This document shows, in pieces, positions 36,301-43,900 of a stretch of 64,000 nt of DNA. The notes under the pieces were generated by a model. That model had not been told where the DNA came from, did not search any database, and was given only the letters and a program-made list of their open reading frames with translations. The position numbers and the translations under genes were made by a program. Position 1 is the first letter of the stretch. Each line of letters begins with the position of its first letter. The stretch comes from Geomonas paludis (lineage in GTDB: Bacteria > Desulfobacterota > Desulfuromonadia > Geobacterales > Geobacteraceae): assembly GCF_014193585.1 (NCBI RefSeq), contig NZ_BLXY01000012.1, forward strand, positions 43,608 to 107,607. Direction: 5' to 3'.

Positions 36301-36810
36301 CTAGACTTCCTTCCTGAGTTTCAAGCCGACCAGGAAGCGGTCACCCTCGTTGGTGAAGGGGATGATGACGCAGTCGCTGTCGGCCATGGAGTTGACCGTG
36401 TAGTCCTCGCCGGAGATGACGGTCGGGATGGAGAGGTTGATGTCCAGCCCCCCCTTGGAGAGGATCTGCTTCACGTAGCCGCCCAGCATGTTGGCGATTT
36501 CGCCCAGGGCGTCGTTGACATCCTCTCCGACTTCTTCCACGTCCATCCCCAGCATGTTGGAGGTGATCCGCAAGGCCAGGTGCTGCGGACAGTGGATGGA
36601 CAGGATGCCGGTGTAAGTCCCCGCCAGGCCGACCATGCCGGTGACCGAGCAGTGGAACGAGGTGACCGGCTCCTTGAGGGGGTAGCTGTCCTCCAGGGCC
36701 ATCATCACCATGGTTTCGAACACCTCCTTGGTGGCGTTGATGACATAGGATGCCAGGTCCGCCTCCTCAAGGTGTGTCGCGGCTGCGATATCCTGGTTCA
36801 GGGACATCAT
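36301..36810 (-). CDS. cheX: CheY-P phosphatase CheX
   Basis: Chemotaxis phosphatase of 169 residues that dephosphorylates CheY-P. It carries DALGEIANML (catalytic E-x-x-N), a proline about 22 residues after the Asn (NLSIPTVISG), and the CheC/X fold pattern. The ATG at 36810 overlaps the cheY stop (ATGA), with GGAGG 6 bases upstream, so CheX is made in proportion to CheY. The next gene is a second CheX-like protein. Confidence 0.88.
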   Translation of the reverse strand: MMSLNQDIAAATHLEEADLASYVINATKEVFETMVMMALEDSYPLKEPVTSFHCSVTGMVGLAGTYTGILSIHCPQHLALRITSNMLGMDVEEVGEDVNDALGEIANMLGGYVKQILSKGGLDINLSIPTVISGEDYTVNSMADSDCVIIPFTNEGDRFLVGLKLRKEV

Positions 36811-37169
36811 AAAAGTCCTCCGAGCTTCTCGTTCAACTGGTCGGGCGTGAACGGCTTCTTGATGCTGTCGCTGGCGCCGTTGCTGATCGCCTCCTTGAGG
36901 ATGTCCTCGCCCCCCTCGGTGGTGATCATCACGATCGGGGTGTTGACGCCCTTGCCGCGGACGCACTTGATGAATTCCAGCCCGTCCATGTTGGGCATGT
37001 TGATGTCCGACAGGATCAGGTCGATCGTTTTCCCCTCCATGGTGGAAAGGGCCTCGATACCGTCGCCGGCCTCATAGATGTCGTCGATGGCGAGCCCCGC
37101 CTGGCGCAGGCTGCGGGAAATGATCTTTCTCATGGTCGAGGAATCGTCCACTATCAATACGTTGCCCAT
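36807..37169 (-). CDS. cheY: Chemotaxis response regulator CheY
   Basis: Single-domain receiver of 120 residues. The acidic pair is in LIVDDSS (residues 8-9), the phospho-acceptor is Asp55 in LILSDINMPNMDG, and the switch Thr and Lys lie in VMITTEGG and SIKKPF. Phospho-CheY should bind the FliM peptide encoded at 20613. GGAGGAG precedes the ATG. It is the first gene of a cheY-cheX-cheX2-TPR set downstream of a sigma-28-like promoter. Confidence 0.94.
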   Translation of the reverse strand: MGNVLIVDDSSTMRKIISRSLRQAGLAIDDIYEAGDGIEALSTMEGKTIDLILSDINMPNMDGLEFIKCVRGKGVNTPIVMITTEGGEDILKEAISNGASDSIKKPFTPDQLNEKLGGLL

Positions 37170-37248
37170 GCTGTTCTCCTCCTTGGATGGTTATCTGTGC
37201 TCGCACAGGGCGGCTTTTTTTCTCTGCGGGCTCCGGCCCGTGACTGCC

Positions 37249-37276
37249 TAATCGGCGCTTACGCGCGGGAACTTTA
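37249..37276 (-). promoter_or_regulatory. Sigma-28 (FliA) promoter of the cheY operon
   Basis: Minus-strand TAAAGTTC (37276-37269), a 12-base spacer, and GCCGATTA (37256-37249). The FliA consensus is TAAAGTTT-N11-GCCGATAA; each element differs at one position, and the spacer is one base longer. It lies directly after the kinase stop, about 80 bases before cheY. Confidence 0.7.
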
Positions 37277-37282
37277 ACGTAA

Positions 37283-38320
37283 TCAGGACTTGAAGCTGCA
37301 CCGTTCCTCGTGCAGCGGCAACAGGACCGAGAAGCAGCTCCCCTTGCCGGCGCTGCTCTCGACGCGGATACTGCCGCCGTGCGCCTCCACGATCGCCTTG
37401 CTGATGGTGAGCCCGAGCCCGGTCCCCTTGAACCCCTGGGCTCCCGAGGCGCGGAAGTACTTGTTGAAGATACGCGGCAGTTCGCTTTCCGGGATGCCGA
37501 TGCCGGTATCGCTGACCCGGACCAGCAGGCAGCTGTCCTCGATGACGCTGGTGACGCTGATGGTGCCGCGCCTGGGGGTGAACTTCACCGCGTTGGCGAT
37601 CAGGTTGGCGAAGACCCGGGTGATCTGCTTCTCGTCCAGTTCGAGCGTCGGGATGCCGTCGCAGATATCGCTCAGGAAGTAGGAGCCGTGCACCGCGGCC
37701 TCCTGTTCGCCGTCGCGGCAGCACCCCTCCAGGAGGGCGCGGGCGTCGCAGGGCTGGCGGTCGATCTGCAAAAGCCCCGCCTCCAGCCGGTAGGCGTCCA
37801 GCACGTCGTCGATCATGGAGAGCATTTTGACCGCGCTCTTCTCCATCTCCTTGACGAAGAGGTGCAGCGAAGGGTCCATCTTCGAGGGCATCTCCCCCAT
37901 GAGCGCCTGCATGTACCCCATGATGACGGTAAGCGGCGACTTGAGGTCGTGGGTCATCATGGCCACGAATTCTTCGCGCTGGCGTTTTTCCCGCTTGTCA
38001 TGGCTGATGTCGCGCAGTTGGTACAGTTCCCCTGCCGGGGCAGCACCGCCGAGGGGGATGGAGCGGACCTGGATCACGGCGCCGTCGATGCTGACCTCCA
38101 CCGGCTCGTCCTGCGCGTTCTCGCTGAGCACCCGGTAGATGGGTGTCCTGAGCGGCAGCATGTCCACCCGCTTGCCCAGCACCTTGCCACGCTCGACGTG
38201 CAGGATCTCCTCCGCCCTGCGGTTGACGAAGAGCACCGTGCCGCCGGCGTCGAGATAGACCGCTCCGCAGTCCACCTCCTCCAGCAGGCGCGCCGCCAGA
38301 TTATCGCGTTCCTCCTGCAT
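37283..38320 (-). CDS. PAS-domain histidine kinase (soluble)
   Basis: Kinase of 345 residues with no transmembrane segment. A PAS domain spans about residues 8-110 (AVYLDAGGTVLFVNRRAEEILHVE). The HisKA motif reads EFVAMMTHDLKSPLTVIMGYM, and the HATPase domain has NLIANAVKF, VSDTGIGIPE and GTGLGLTISKAIVEAHGG. No dedicated response regulator adjoins it except cheY, which is divided off by a promoter. A sigma-28-like promoter upstream suggests expression with late flagellar genes. Confidence 0.92.
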   Translation of the reverse strand: MQEERDNLAARLLEEVDCGAVYLDAGGTVLFVNRRAEEILHVERGKVLGKRVDMLPLRTPIYRVLSENAQDEPVEVSIDGAVIQVRSIPLGGAAPAGELYQLRDISHDKREKRQREEFVAMMTHDLKSPLTVIMGYMQALMGEMPSKMDPSLHLFVKEMEKSAVKMLSMIDDVLDAYRLEAGLLQIDRQPCDARALLEGCCRDGEQEAAVHGSYFLSDICDGIPTLELDEKQITRVFANLIANAVKFTPRRGTISVTSVIEDSCLLVRVSDTGIGIPESELPRIFNKYFRASGAQGFKGTGLGLTISKAIVEAHGGSIRVESSAGKGSCFSVLLPLHEERCSFKS

Positions 38321-38350
38321 GCCACCTCCAGCTTCAAAGCCCTGTTTGGC

Positions 38351-38377
38351 TTATCGGAACCTGTCTGCATAGCTTGA
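38351..38377 (-). promoter_or_regulatory. Sigma-28-like promoter of the PAS kinase
   Basis: Minus-strand TCAAG at 38377-38373 and TCCGATAA at 38358-38351, with 15 bases between TCAA and the -10 element. This is the spacing of FliA promoters and resembles the TCAAG/GCCGATA form known in pseudomonads. It lies 30 bases before the kinase ATG. Confidence 0.55.
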
Positions 38378-38507
38378 GCCAAAAGAACTGCAAAAGTTTA
38401 CCAAAGTAAGGCGGAATGGGAATTATGGGAGGGATGGGAATTTATGGGAGTGATGGGAAAGCGGGAGATTTTCTGCGAGCTTTGCGGGGGGAGCTTTACT
38501 GTGGGGG

Positions 38508-38556
38508 TGCCCCCTCCCCCGGAGGGGGAGGGTCGGGGAGGGGCTGGGGGGAGGGA
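38508..38556. repeat. Diverged family B repeat
   Basis: CCCCCTCCCCCGGAGGGGGA followed by GGGTCGGGGAGGGGCTGGGG: the family B hairpin with enriched C/G runs. It is close to the in-frame copy at 49322-49368. It lies just downstream of the rhodanese gene at 38560. Confidence 0.65.
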
Positions 38557-38559
38557 CGG

Positions 38560-38943
38560 CTAGCGCCCCAACTCCAGCGGCAGGCGGTTGTTGTACCAGC
38601 CGACGATGCCGTCGGTCATGTTGTACACCTGGCGGTACCCCTTGGAAGCCAGGAAACTGGCGGCGGTGGAGGAACGGGCGCCTACCGCGCAGTAGACCAG
38701 CACCGGCCGGTCACGCGGGACTTCCTGCACACGACGGTTCAACTCCCCCAGCGGGATCAGCTGCGCCCCCTTCAGGTGCGCCTGACGGTACTCGTCCGGG
38801 GTGCGCACGTCGAGCAGCACCAGCTTGGGGGTCTTGGCCAGCAGCGCCTGGGCCTGCTTGGAGGTGACGTTGGCGGGCTCGACGGCCAGCGAAAGGGAAG
38901 CGGTCAACAGCAAAACGGAAAACAGCATGGCGATGATTCTCAT
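38560..38943 (-). CDS. Secreted rhodanese-like protein
   Basis: Sulfur-transferase-family protein of 127 residues with a signal peptide (MLFSVLLLTASLSLA, residues 5-19), so it acts in the periplasm. The rhodanese domain includes LVLLDVRTPDEYRQAHLKGA and the active-site loop VYCAVGARSS with the catalytic Cys. It ends with GYRQVYNMTDGIVGWYNN. AAGGAGA precedes the ATG at 38943. It is the third gene of a set with a metallo-hydrolase and a DUF2892 protein. Confidence 0.9.
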   Translation of the reverse strand: MRIIAMLFSVLLLTASLSLAVEPANVTSKQAQALLAKTPKLVLLDVRTPDEYRQAHLKGAQLIPLGELNRRVQEVPRDRPVLVYCAVGARSSTAASFLASKGYRQVYNMTDGIVGWYNNRLPLELGR

Positions 38944-38968
38944 GTCTAAAACTCTCCTTGCAAAGTGA

Positions 38969-39799
38969 CTAATCGACTTCGAGTACGTATCCCACCTGCA
39001 TGGCCTTGAACCCACCCGGAAAGGCGGTCGCGAGCCGGGCGGCGGCATGGAACCCGGTGCAGTGACCGGGACAGATCTTCTTCAGCCCGTAGCGCTTCAG
39101 CGCCTTGATGGTCGCGTCGACCTGGGTCTGCGGCGAAAAGGCGAGATGGCATCCCCCCACCACCCCGTACACCTGCTCCACCCCGGTCCGCTGCCGCGCC
39201 AACTCCACGGTGTTCACCACCCCGGCATGGCAGCAGCCCAGCAGCAGCAACAGCCCCTTCCCGGTCACGATGACCAGGGATTGATCGTCCATCACCCGGT
39301 CCCTATGGCATCCGGCCTCGTCGCAGAAAAGGCCCGCGTCCCCCTCCTCGAAGCTGGTGCTGCGCGGCACCTCGCCGGTCAGGAAGACGCCGGGGAGCAC
39401 CTCGCGAAACGTGTCGCTGTAGGAGAAGCTCGCCCCGAGACCGGTGAGGAACTCCTCGGAATAGGGGACCCCGACCGAGCGGGTGCTCCCCTCGCGCAGC
39501 ACGTAGCGCCGCGTGAAGATGCCGGGGTGCGCCAGTATCCTCTTGGGGCCGGCCGCCTGCAACAGCGGCCACAGCCCGCCGGCATGGTCGTAATGGCCGT
39601 GGGAGAGGACCACCTGGTCCACGCCCTTCAGGTCCACGTTCATGCGCTGGGCATTGTGCAACAGGGTATGCCCGCCGCCGGTGTCGAACAAAAGCGACTG
39701 GTCGCCCGCCTGCACCAGGGCGGCAAAGCCGTGCTCGCCCAGGGTGCCGGAGATGGCGCCGGCAGTGTTGTCGCAGAGGACCTTGATGCGGCAGATCAT
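38969..39799 (-). CDS. MBL-fold metallo-hydrolase (COG1237 type)
   Basis: Metallo-beta-lactamase-fold protein of 276 residues. The metal motif H-x-H-x-D-H is in VVLSHGHYDHAGG near residues 58-70; further ligands are likely in GCCHAGVVNT and PGHCTGFH. The N-terminus (CDNTAGAISGTLGEHGFAALV) fits the COG1237 family, which includes enzymes of methanopterin-like biosynthesis. The substrate is not known here. The start at 39799 overlaps the DUF2892 stop by four bases. Confidence 0.87.
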   Translation of the reverse strand: MICRIKVLCDNTAGAISGTLGEHGFAALVQAGDQSLLFDTGGGHTLLHNAQRMNVDLKGVDQVVLSHGHYDHAGGLWPLLQAAGPKRILAHPGIFTRRYVLREGSTRSVGVPYSEEFLTGLGASFSYSDTFREVLPGVFLTGEVPRSTSFEEGDAGLFCDEAGCHRDRVMDDQSLVIVTGKGLLLLLGCCHAGVVNTVELARQRTGVEQVYGVVGGCHLAFSPQTQVDATIKALKRYGLKKICPGHCTGFHAAARLATAFPGGFKAMQVGYVLEVD

Positions 39800-40008
39800 T
39801 TGCGGCACTCGGCCGGCGGCAGCTTGGGCACGCCCAGCTTGTCCAGGATGGTCATCATCGGGCACCAGTTGGTGAACCCGGACTGGAGCAGGTTCAGGCC
39901 GATGAAGGCGGTGAACCAGAGCCAGCGCGGATCGTGGTAGTGGGCCAGCGCCAGCGAAATGAGGGTGAAGGTGCCGGCGATGAGTCTCAACATTCTGTCG
40001 ATGTACAT
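39796..40008 (-). CDS. DUF2892 membrane protein (YgaP-like)
   Basis: Seventy-residue protein with two transmembrane hairpin segments and the DUF2892 pattern RMLRLIAGTFTLISLALAHY and LNLLQSGFTNWCPMMTILDKLGV. DUF2892 forms the membrane part of YgaP, where it is fused to a rhodanese; here the rhodanese is a separate gene of the same operon. GGAGG lies 5 bases before the ATG at 40008. Confidence 0.88.
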   Translation of the reverse strand: MYIDRMLRLIAGTFTLISLALAHYHDPRWLWFTAFIGLNLLQSGFTNWCPMMTILDKLGVPKLPPAECRK

Positions 40009-40010
40009 AG

Positions 40011-40220
40011 GAACCTCCGTTTGCTAAAGCGGTTTAGCCGCTAAAAGTCCCACTTGTCAAAGGGGGATTTAGGGGGATTTGATCTCGTTCCCAAGGTCCA
40101 CCTTGGGAACGCAAAGCCTCTCCGAAGCTACAACTTCCCTCGGATGCCAAGCTGGAGCTTTGCGCCATCTGGGGTTCCCAAGCTGGAGCTTGGGAACCAG
40201 GAAAACCTCCGTTTGCTAAA
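40011..40220. repeat. 17-bp direct repeat flanking the family C element
   Basis: AACCTCCGTTTGCTAAA occurs at about 40012-40028 and again at 40204-40220, on either side of the family C repeat. The left copy is the ribosome-binding region of the DUF2892 gene; the right copy has no start codon at the proper distance. The pattern suggests duplication of the leader when the repeat inserted. Confidence 0.6.
40079..40203. repeat. Dispersed repeat, family C
   Basis: Second copy of the element at 8055-8180 with the same two palindromes (GTTCCCAAGGTCCACCTTGG and TTCCCAAGCTGGAGCTTGGG) and the same spacer layout, differing at only a few positions. Here it ends in AGGAAAAC and is not followed by a family B hairpin. 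Confidence 0.85.
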
Positions 40221-40225
40221 TCCGA

Positions 40226-40657
40226 TCACTTTTTCTGCTGCAGCAGTTCGGCCACCTTGCCCGCCGTGTTGGCGGTGAATTCCACGCAGCGTTTCTTGCC
40301 GTCGGCGGTGAGGGCCTTGCAGCAGGTGACGCGGTACTGATCCTTGAACCAGTGGTGCAACTCCTTGGTGAGCGCCGCGGCCGCCTTGCGGTCCTTGACC
40401 ACGAGACCGATGGCCATGGTGCCGCCGGCCACCGCGCCGCAGATGCAGCCGGCACCGGAACCGCCGCCGAAACCGGATGCGAGGTGCACCAGTTCGTCAC
40501 CGGCCTCGGGCAGGAACTCGTTTTTCACCGCGGCCAGCACCGCCTCGGCGCAGTGCATCTTCCCGGAGCGGTAGAACCCTTCCGCCTCGTTGGCCACCTT
40601 CTCGGCCACCGACTCGCCGTTCACTTTTTCAGCCACATTCTTGCGCAACCAGAACAC
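40226..40657 (-). CDS. C_GCAxxG_C_C family protein
   Basis: Redox or metal protein of 143 residues named for its cysteine pattern. It shows HCAEAVLAAV, then GGSGAGCICGAVAGG (the GCxCGA-type core), and later VTCCKAL and KRCVEF. These features match the C_GCAxxG_C_C family, which often lies near electron-transfer or sulfur genes; the function is unknown. It has no signal peptide. It lies 20 bases after the RND permease start region, upstream of which no other gene intervenes. Confidence 0.85.
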   Translation of the reverse strand: MFWLRKNVAEKVNGESVAEKVANEAEGFYRSGKMHCAEAVLAAVKNEFLPEAGDELVHLASGFGGGSGAGCICGAVAGGTMAIGLVVKDRKAAAALTKELHHWFKDQYRVTCCKALTADGKKRCVEFTANTAGKVAELLQQKK

Positions 40658-40677
40658 TAAAACCTCCTAAAGGCAGG

Positions 40678-43600
40678 TTAAACCACCTCGACCTGCTTCT
40701 TATGTTTTTCCTTCCAGGACTGCACCATGAAGTACAGGATCGGGATGGTGATCCTGGAAAGCGTGGTGGAGGCGATCTCGCCGCACATCATGGCCAGCGC
40801 GAGCCCCTGGAAGATCGGGTCGAACAGGATCACGAAGCTCCCCACCACGACCGCCGCCGCGGTGAGCAGCATGGGGCGGAAGCGGACCGCGCCGGCGTCG
40901 ATGATGGCCTCGTCCAGCGCCATCCCCTCCCGGCGCCGCAGTTCGGCGAAGTCGATCAGGATGATCGAGTTCCGCACGATGATCCCGGCCAGGGCGATGA
41001 AGCCTATCATACTGGTGGCCGTGAAGAAAGCCCCCATGATGGCGTGCCCCGGCAGGATGCCGATCAGGGTGAGCGGGATGGGCGCCATGATCACCAGCGG
41101 CGTGGTGAAGTCCCGGAACCAGGCCACCACCAGCACGTAGATGAGCACCATGACGGCGGCGAAGGCGGCGCCCAGGTCGCGGAACACCTCGTAGGTGATG
41201 TGCCACTCGCCGTCCCACTTGATGCCGGGGCGTTCCTCGCTCCAAGGCTGGGTAGCGGCGCGCTGCTCGATGTGGTAACCGCCCGGCAGCGGGATGTTGT
41301 CGATATCCTTGTGCATCTTGAGGATGGCGTACACCGGCGCCTCGATTTTGCCCGCGACGTCGCCGATGACGTAGACCACGCTCTTCATGTTCTTGCGGTA
41401 CAGCGACTTCTCTTCTACGCCGCGCACCACGCGCACCAGTTCGGATAGCGGCACGTTCCCCTTGCTCCCGGCCACGTAGATGGAGGAGAGCGAGGAAACG
41501 TCGCTGCGGGAGCCTACCGGCAGGCGCAGGTTGATCCGGACCGGCTCCTTCTCCTGCGGCACGTGCATGAGCCCGACGTCCGTCCCCCCCACCGCCATCT
41601 TCAGGGTCTGCACCACCTGGGCGGCATCGACACCGGAAAGGGCCGCCTTCTCCCTGTCCACCTGGAAGCGCAGCGTGGGCTGATCGTCCTCCTGGTACCA
41701 GTCGACGTCGACCACGCCGGCCGTGGTGCGGAAGATCTCCCGTATCTTGCGGGCGATGTCCACGCGGCTTTGCTGGTCCGGGCCGTAGACCTCCGCCACC
41801 AGCGTGGAAAGGACCGGCGGTCCGGGGGGGATCTCGGCGACCTTGAGCCGCGCCCCGTAACGGTCGGTGATCGCCTTCAGCGTGGGGCGGATCCTTTTGG
41901 CTATGTCGTGCGACTGGCTGCTGCGCTCGTCCTTGCTCTCCAGGTTGACCTGGATCTCGGCCACGCTCGGCCCCTGGCGCAGGTAGTAGTGGCGCACCAG
42001 GCCGTTGAAGTTGAAGGGGGAACTGGTGCCGACGTAGCTCTGGAAATCGGTCACCTCGGGCACCTTCCGGAGCGCGTCCCCGAGTTCGGCCACCATGCGC
42101 GCGTTCTCCTCGAGCGTGGTCCCCTCCGGCGCGTCCACGATCAGCTGCAGTTCGCTCTTGTTGTCGAAGGGGAGCATCTTGACCGTCACGGCCTTGAAGT
42201 AGATCAGCGAACACGAGAGGACCAGGAGCACCACCACCATGGCGAGGAAGCCGTGGCGCACCTTGGTGTCGTGCAGAAGCCGCCCCATCATGCGCCGGTA
42301 GAAGCGGGTCATCCAGGTCTCTTCGGGAGCCACCTCGGTGCCGTAGTGCGACTCCCCCTTCATGAAACGGTAGGCGAAGTAGGGGGTGACGATGAGCGCG
42401 ATCAGGAGCGAGAAGACCATGGCCATGGAGGCGCCGACCGGGATGGGGCGCATGTAGGGGCCCATGAGACCGCCCACGAAGCCCATGGGGAGGATGGAGG
42501 CGATCACCGCTAGGGTGGCCAGCATGGTCGGATTGCCGATCTCGTCCACCGCCCGTACCGCCGCCTCCAGCGGCTTGAACTTGGTCGTGGTGAAGTAGCG
42601 GTGGATGTTCTCCACCACCACGATGGCGTCGTCCACCAGGATGCCGATGGAAAAGATCAGCGCGAACAGGGTGATCCGGTTCAGCGTGTAGCCGATCCGG
42701 TTGAAGATGAACATGGTGAGCGCCAGCGTCACGGGAATCGCGATGGCCGCCACGGCGCCCGCGCGCCACCCCATGAACACCGCGATCAGGATGGTGACCG
42801 AGATGGCCGCCAGGAACATGTGGAACAACAGCTCGTCGTTCTTGTCCTTGGCGGTCTCCCCGTAGTTCCTGGTCACGGTGACCTGCATCTCCGACGGGAT
42901 CAGCTTACCCTTCTGGAACTCCACCCGCTTCAGGAGGTCTTCGGCGACCCAGGTGGCGTTGGCCCCCTTGCGCTTAGCGATGGCGATGGTCACTGCAGGA
43001 TAGTCGGCGGCGCCCCCTTTCAGGCTCTTGTGCGCTGCGGCGGGGCCGAGGCCGAAGAAGACGTAGTCCTTTGGTTCCTGCACACCGTCCGTCACGGTGG
43101 CGACATCGGAGAGGTAGACCGGACGGCCCTCCTTCACGCTCACCACCAGGCGACCGGCGTCGGCCGGGTCGGCGATGAAGCCGCCGGCTTCCAGGCTGTA
43201 CTCGCGGTTCCCCGAGGCGAAGGTCCCCGCCCGCTGCGACACGTTCCCCTTCTCCAGGGCTCCCATCACCGTCAGCGGGGTAAGGCCGTACGAGGCGAGC
43301 CGGGCCGGGTCGAGCTGCACCTTCAGTTCGCGCGACAGCCCCCCCTTGATCTCGGAGTGGGCGACATTCTCCACCTTCTGCAGGTCGTCGCACAGTTCGC
43401 GGGCCACGCGGCGCAGGGCGTTGTGGTCGTAGCGGTCCGACCAGAGGGTGAGCGACAGGATCGGGACGTCGTCTATGGATTTGGAGACCACCAGCGGCTC
43501 CCCCGCGCCGGGCGGGAGGAGGTTGCGGTTGCTCATCACCTTGTTGTAGAGCTTGACCAGGGAGTCTTCCATGCTTTCGCCGACGAGGAAGCGGACCGTG

Positions 43601-43890
43601 ATGATGCCCATCCCCTGGCGGCTGGCGGAGTATATGTACTCGACGCCGTTGATCTCCCAGATCTTCTTCTCGAAGGTGGTCACCACCCGCTCTTCGACCT
43701 CCTTCGGTGAGGAGCCGGGCATGGGGAGGTAGATGTCCACCATGGGGACCACGATCTGCGGCTCCTCCTCGCGCGGCGTCGCGATGACCGAGTAGAGCCC
43801 GATCAGGAGCGAAGCCGCCACGATGAGCGGCGTCAGCTTGGAATCTATGAAAGCGCGGGCAATCCTCCCCGCGAAGCCGAGGTTGTTCAT
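40678..43890 (-). CDS. RND efflux transporter permease
   Basis: Inner-membrane RND pump of 1070 residues. TM1 is near residues 13-31. The TM4 region reads GILVDDAIVVVENIHRYF with the paired Asp of the hydrophobe/drug (HAE) type, not the DG(A/I)V form of heavy-metal pumps. The two-repeat architecture gives 12 helices and two large periplasmic loops. It works with the adaptor at 43901 and the outer-membrane channel at 44995; substrate unknown. The gap to the adaptor is 10 bases. Confidence 0.94.
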   Translation of the reverse strand: MNNLGFAGRIARAFIDSKLTPLIVAASLLIGLYSVIATPREEEPQIVVPMVDIYLPMPGSSPKEVEERVVTTFEKKIWEINGVEYIYSASRQGMGIITVRFLVGESMEDSLVKLYNKVMSNRNLLPPGAGEPLVVSKSIDDVPILSLTLWSDRYDHNALRRVARELCDDLQKVENVAHSEIKGGLSRELKVQLDPARLASYGLTPLTVMGALEKGNVSQRAGTFASGNREYSLEAGGFIADPADAGRLVVSVKEGRPVYLSDVATVTDGVQEPKDYVFFGLGPAAAHKSLKGGAADYPAVTIAIAKRKGANATWVAEDLLKRVEFQKGKLIPSEMQVTVTRNYGETAKDKNDELLFHMFLAAISVTILIAVFMGWRAGAVAAIAIPVTLALTMFIFNRIGYTLNRITLFALIFSIGILVDDAIVVVENIHRYFTTTKFKPLEAAVRAVDEIGNPTMLATLAVIASILPMGFVGGLMGPYMRPIPVGASMAMVFSLLIALIVTPYFAYRFMKGESHYGTEVAPEETWMTRFYRRMMGRLLHDTKVRHGFLAMVVVLLVLSCSLIYFKAVTVKMLPFDNKSELQLIVDAPEGTTLEENARMVAELGDALRKVPEVTDFQSYVGTSSPFNFNGLVRHYYLRQGPSVAEIQVNLESKDERSSQSHDIAKRIRPTLKAITDRYGARLKVAEIPPGPPVLSTLVAEVYGPDQQSRVDIARKIREIFRTTAGVVDVDWYQEDDQPTLRFQVDREKAALSGVDAAQVVQTLKMAVGGTDVGLMHVPQEKEPVRINLRLPVGSRSDVSSLSSIYVAGSKGNVPLSELVRVVRGVEEKSLYRKNMKSVVYVIGDVAGKIEAPVYAILKMHKDIDNIPLPGGYHIEQRAATQPWSEERPGIKWDGEWHITYEVFRDLGAAFAAVMVLIYVLVVAWFRDFTTPLVIMAPIPLTLIGILPGHAIMGAFFTATSMIGFIALAGIIVRNSIILIDFAELRRREGMALDEAIIDAGAVRFRPMLLTAAAVVVGSFVILFDPIFQGLALAMMCGEIASTTLSRITIPILYFMVQSWKEKHKKQVEVV

Positions 43891-43900
43891 AAGTTCTCCG

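Noticed and set aside
40700..42769. Long frame overlapping the RND permease in another frame on the same strand
   Set aside because: Arg/His/Gly-rich shadow of the permease gene, with no recognisable domain.
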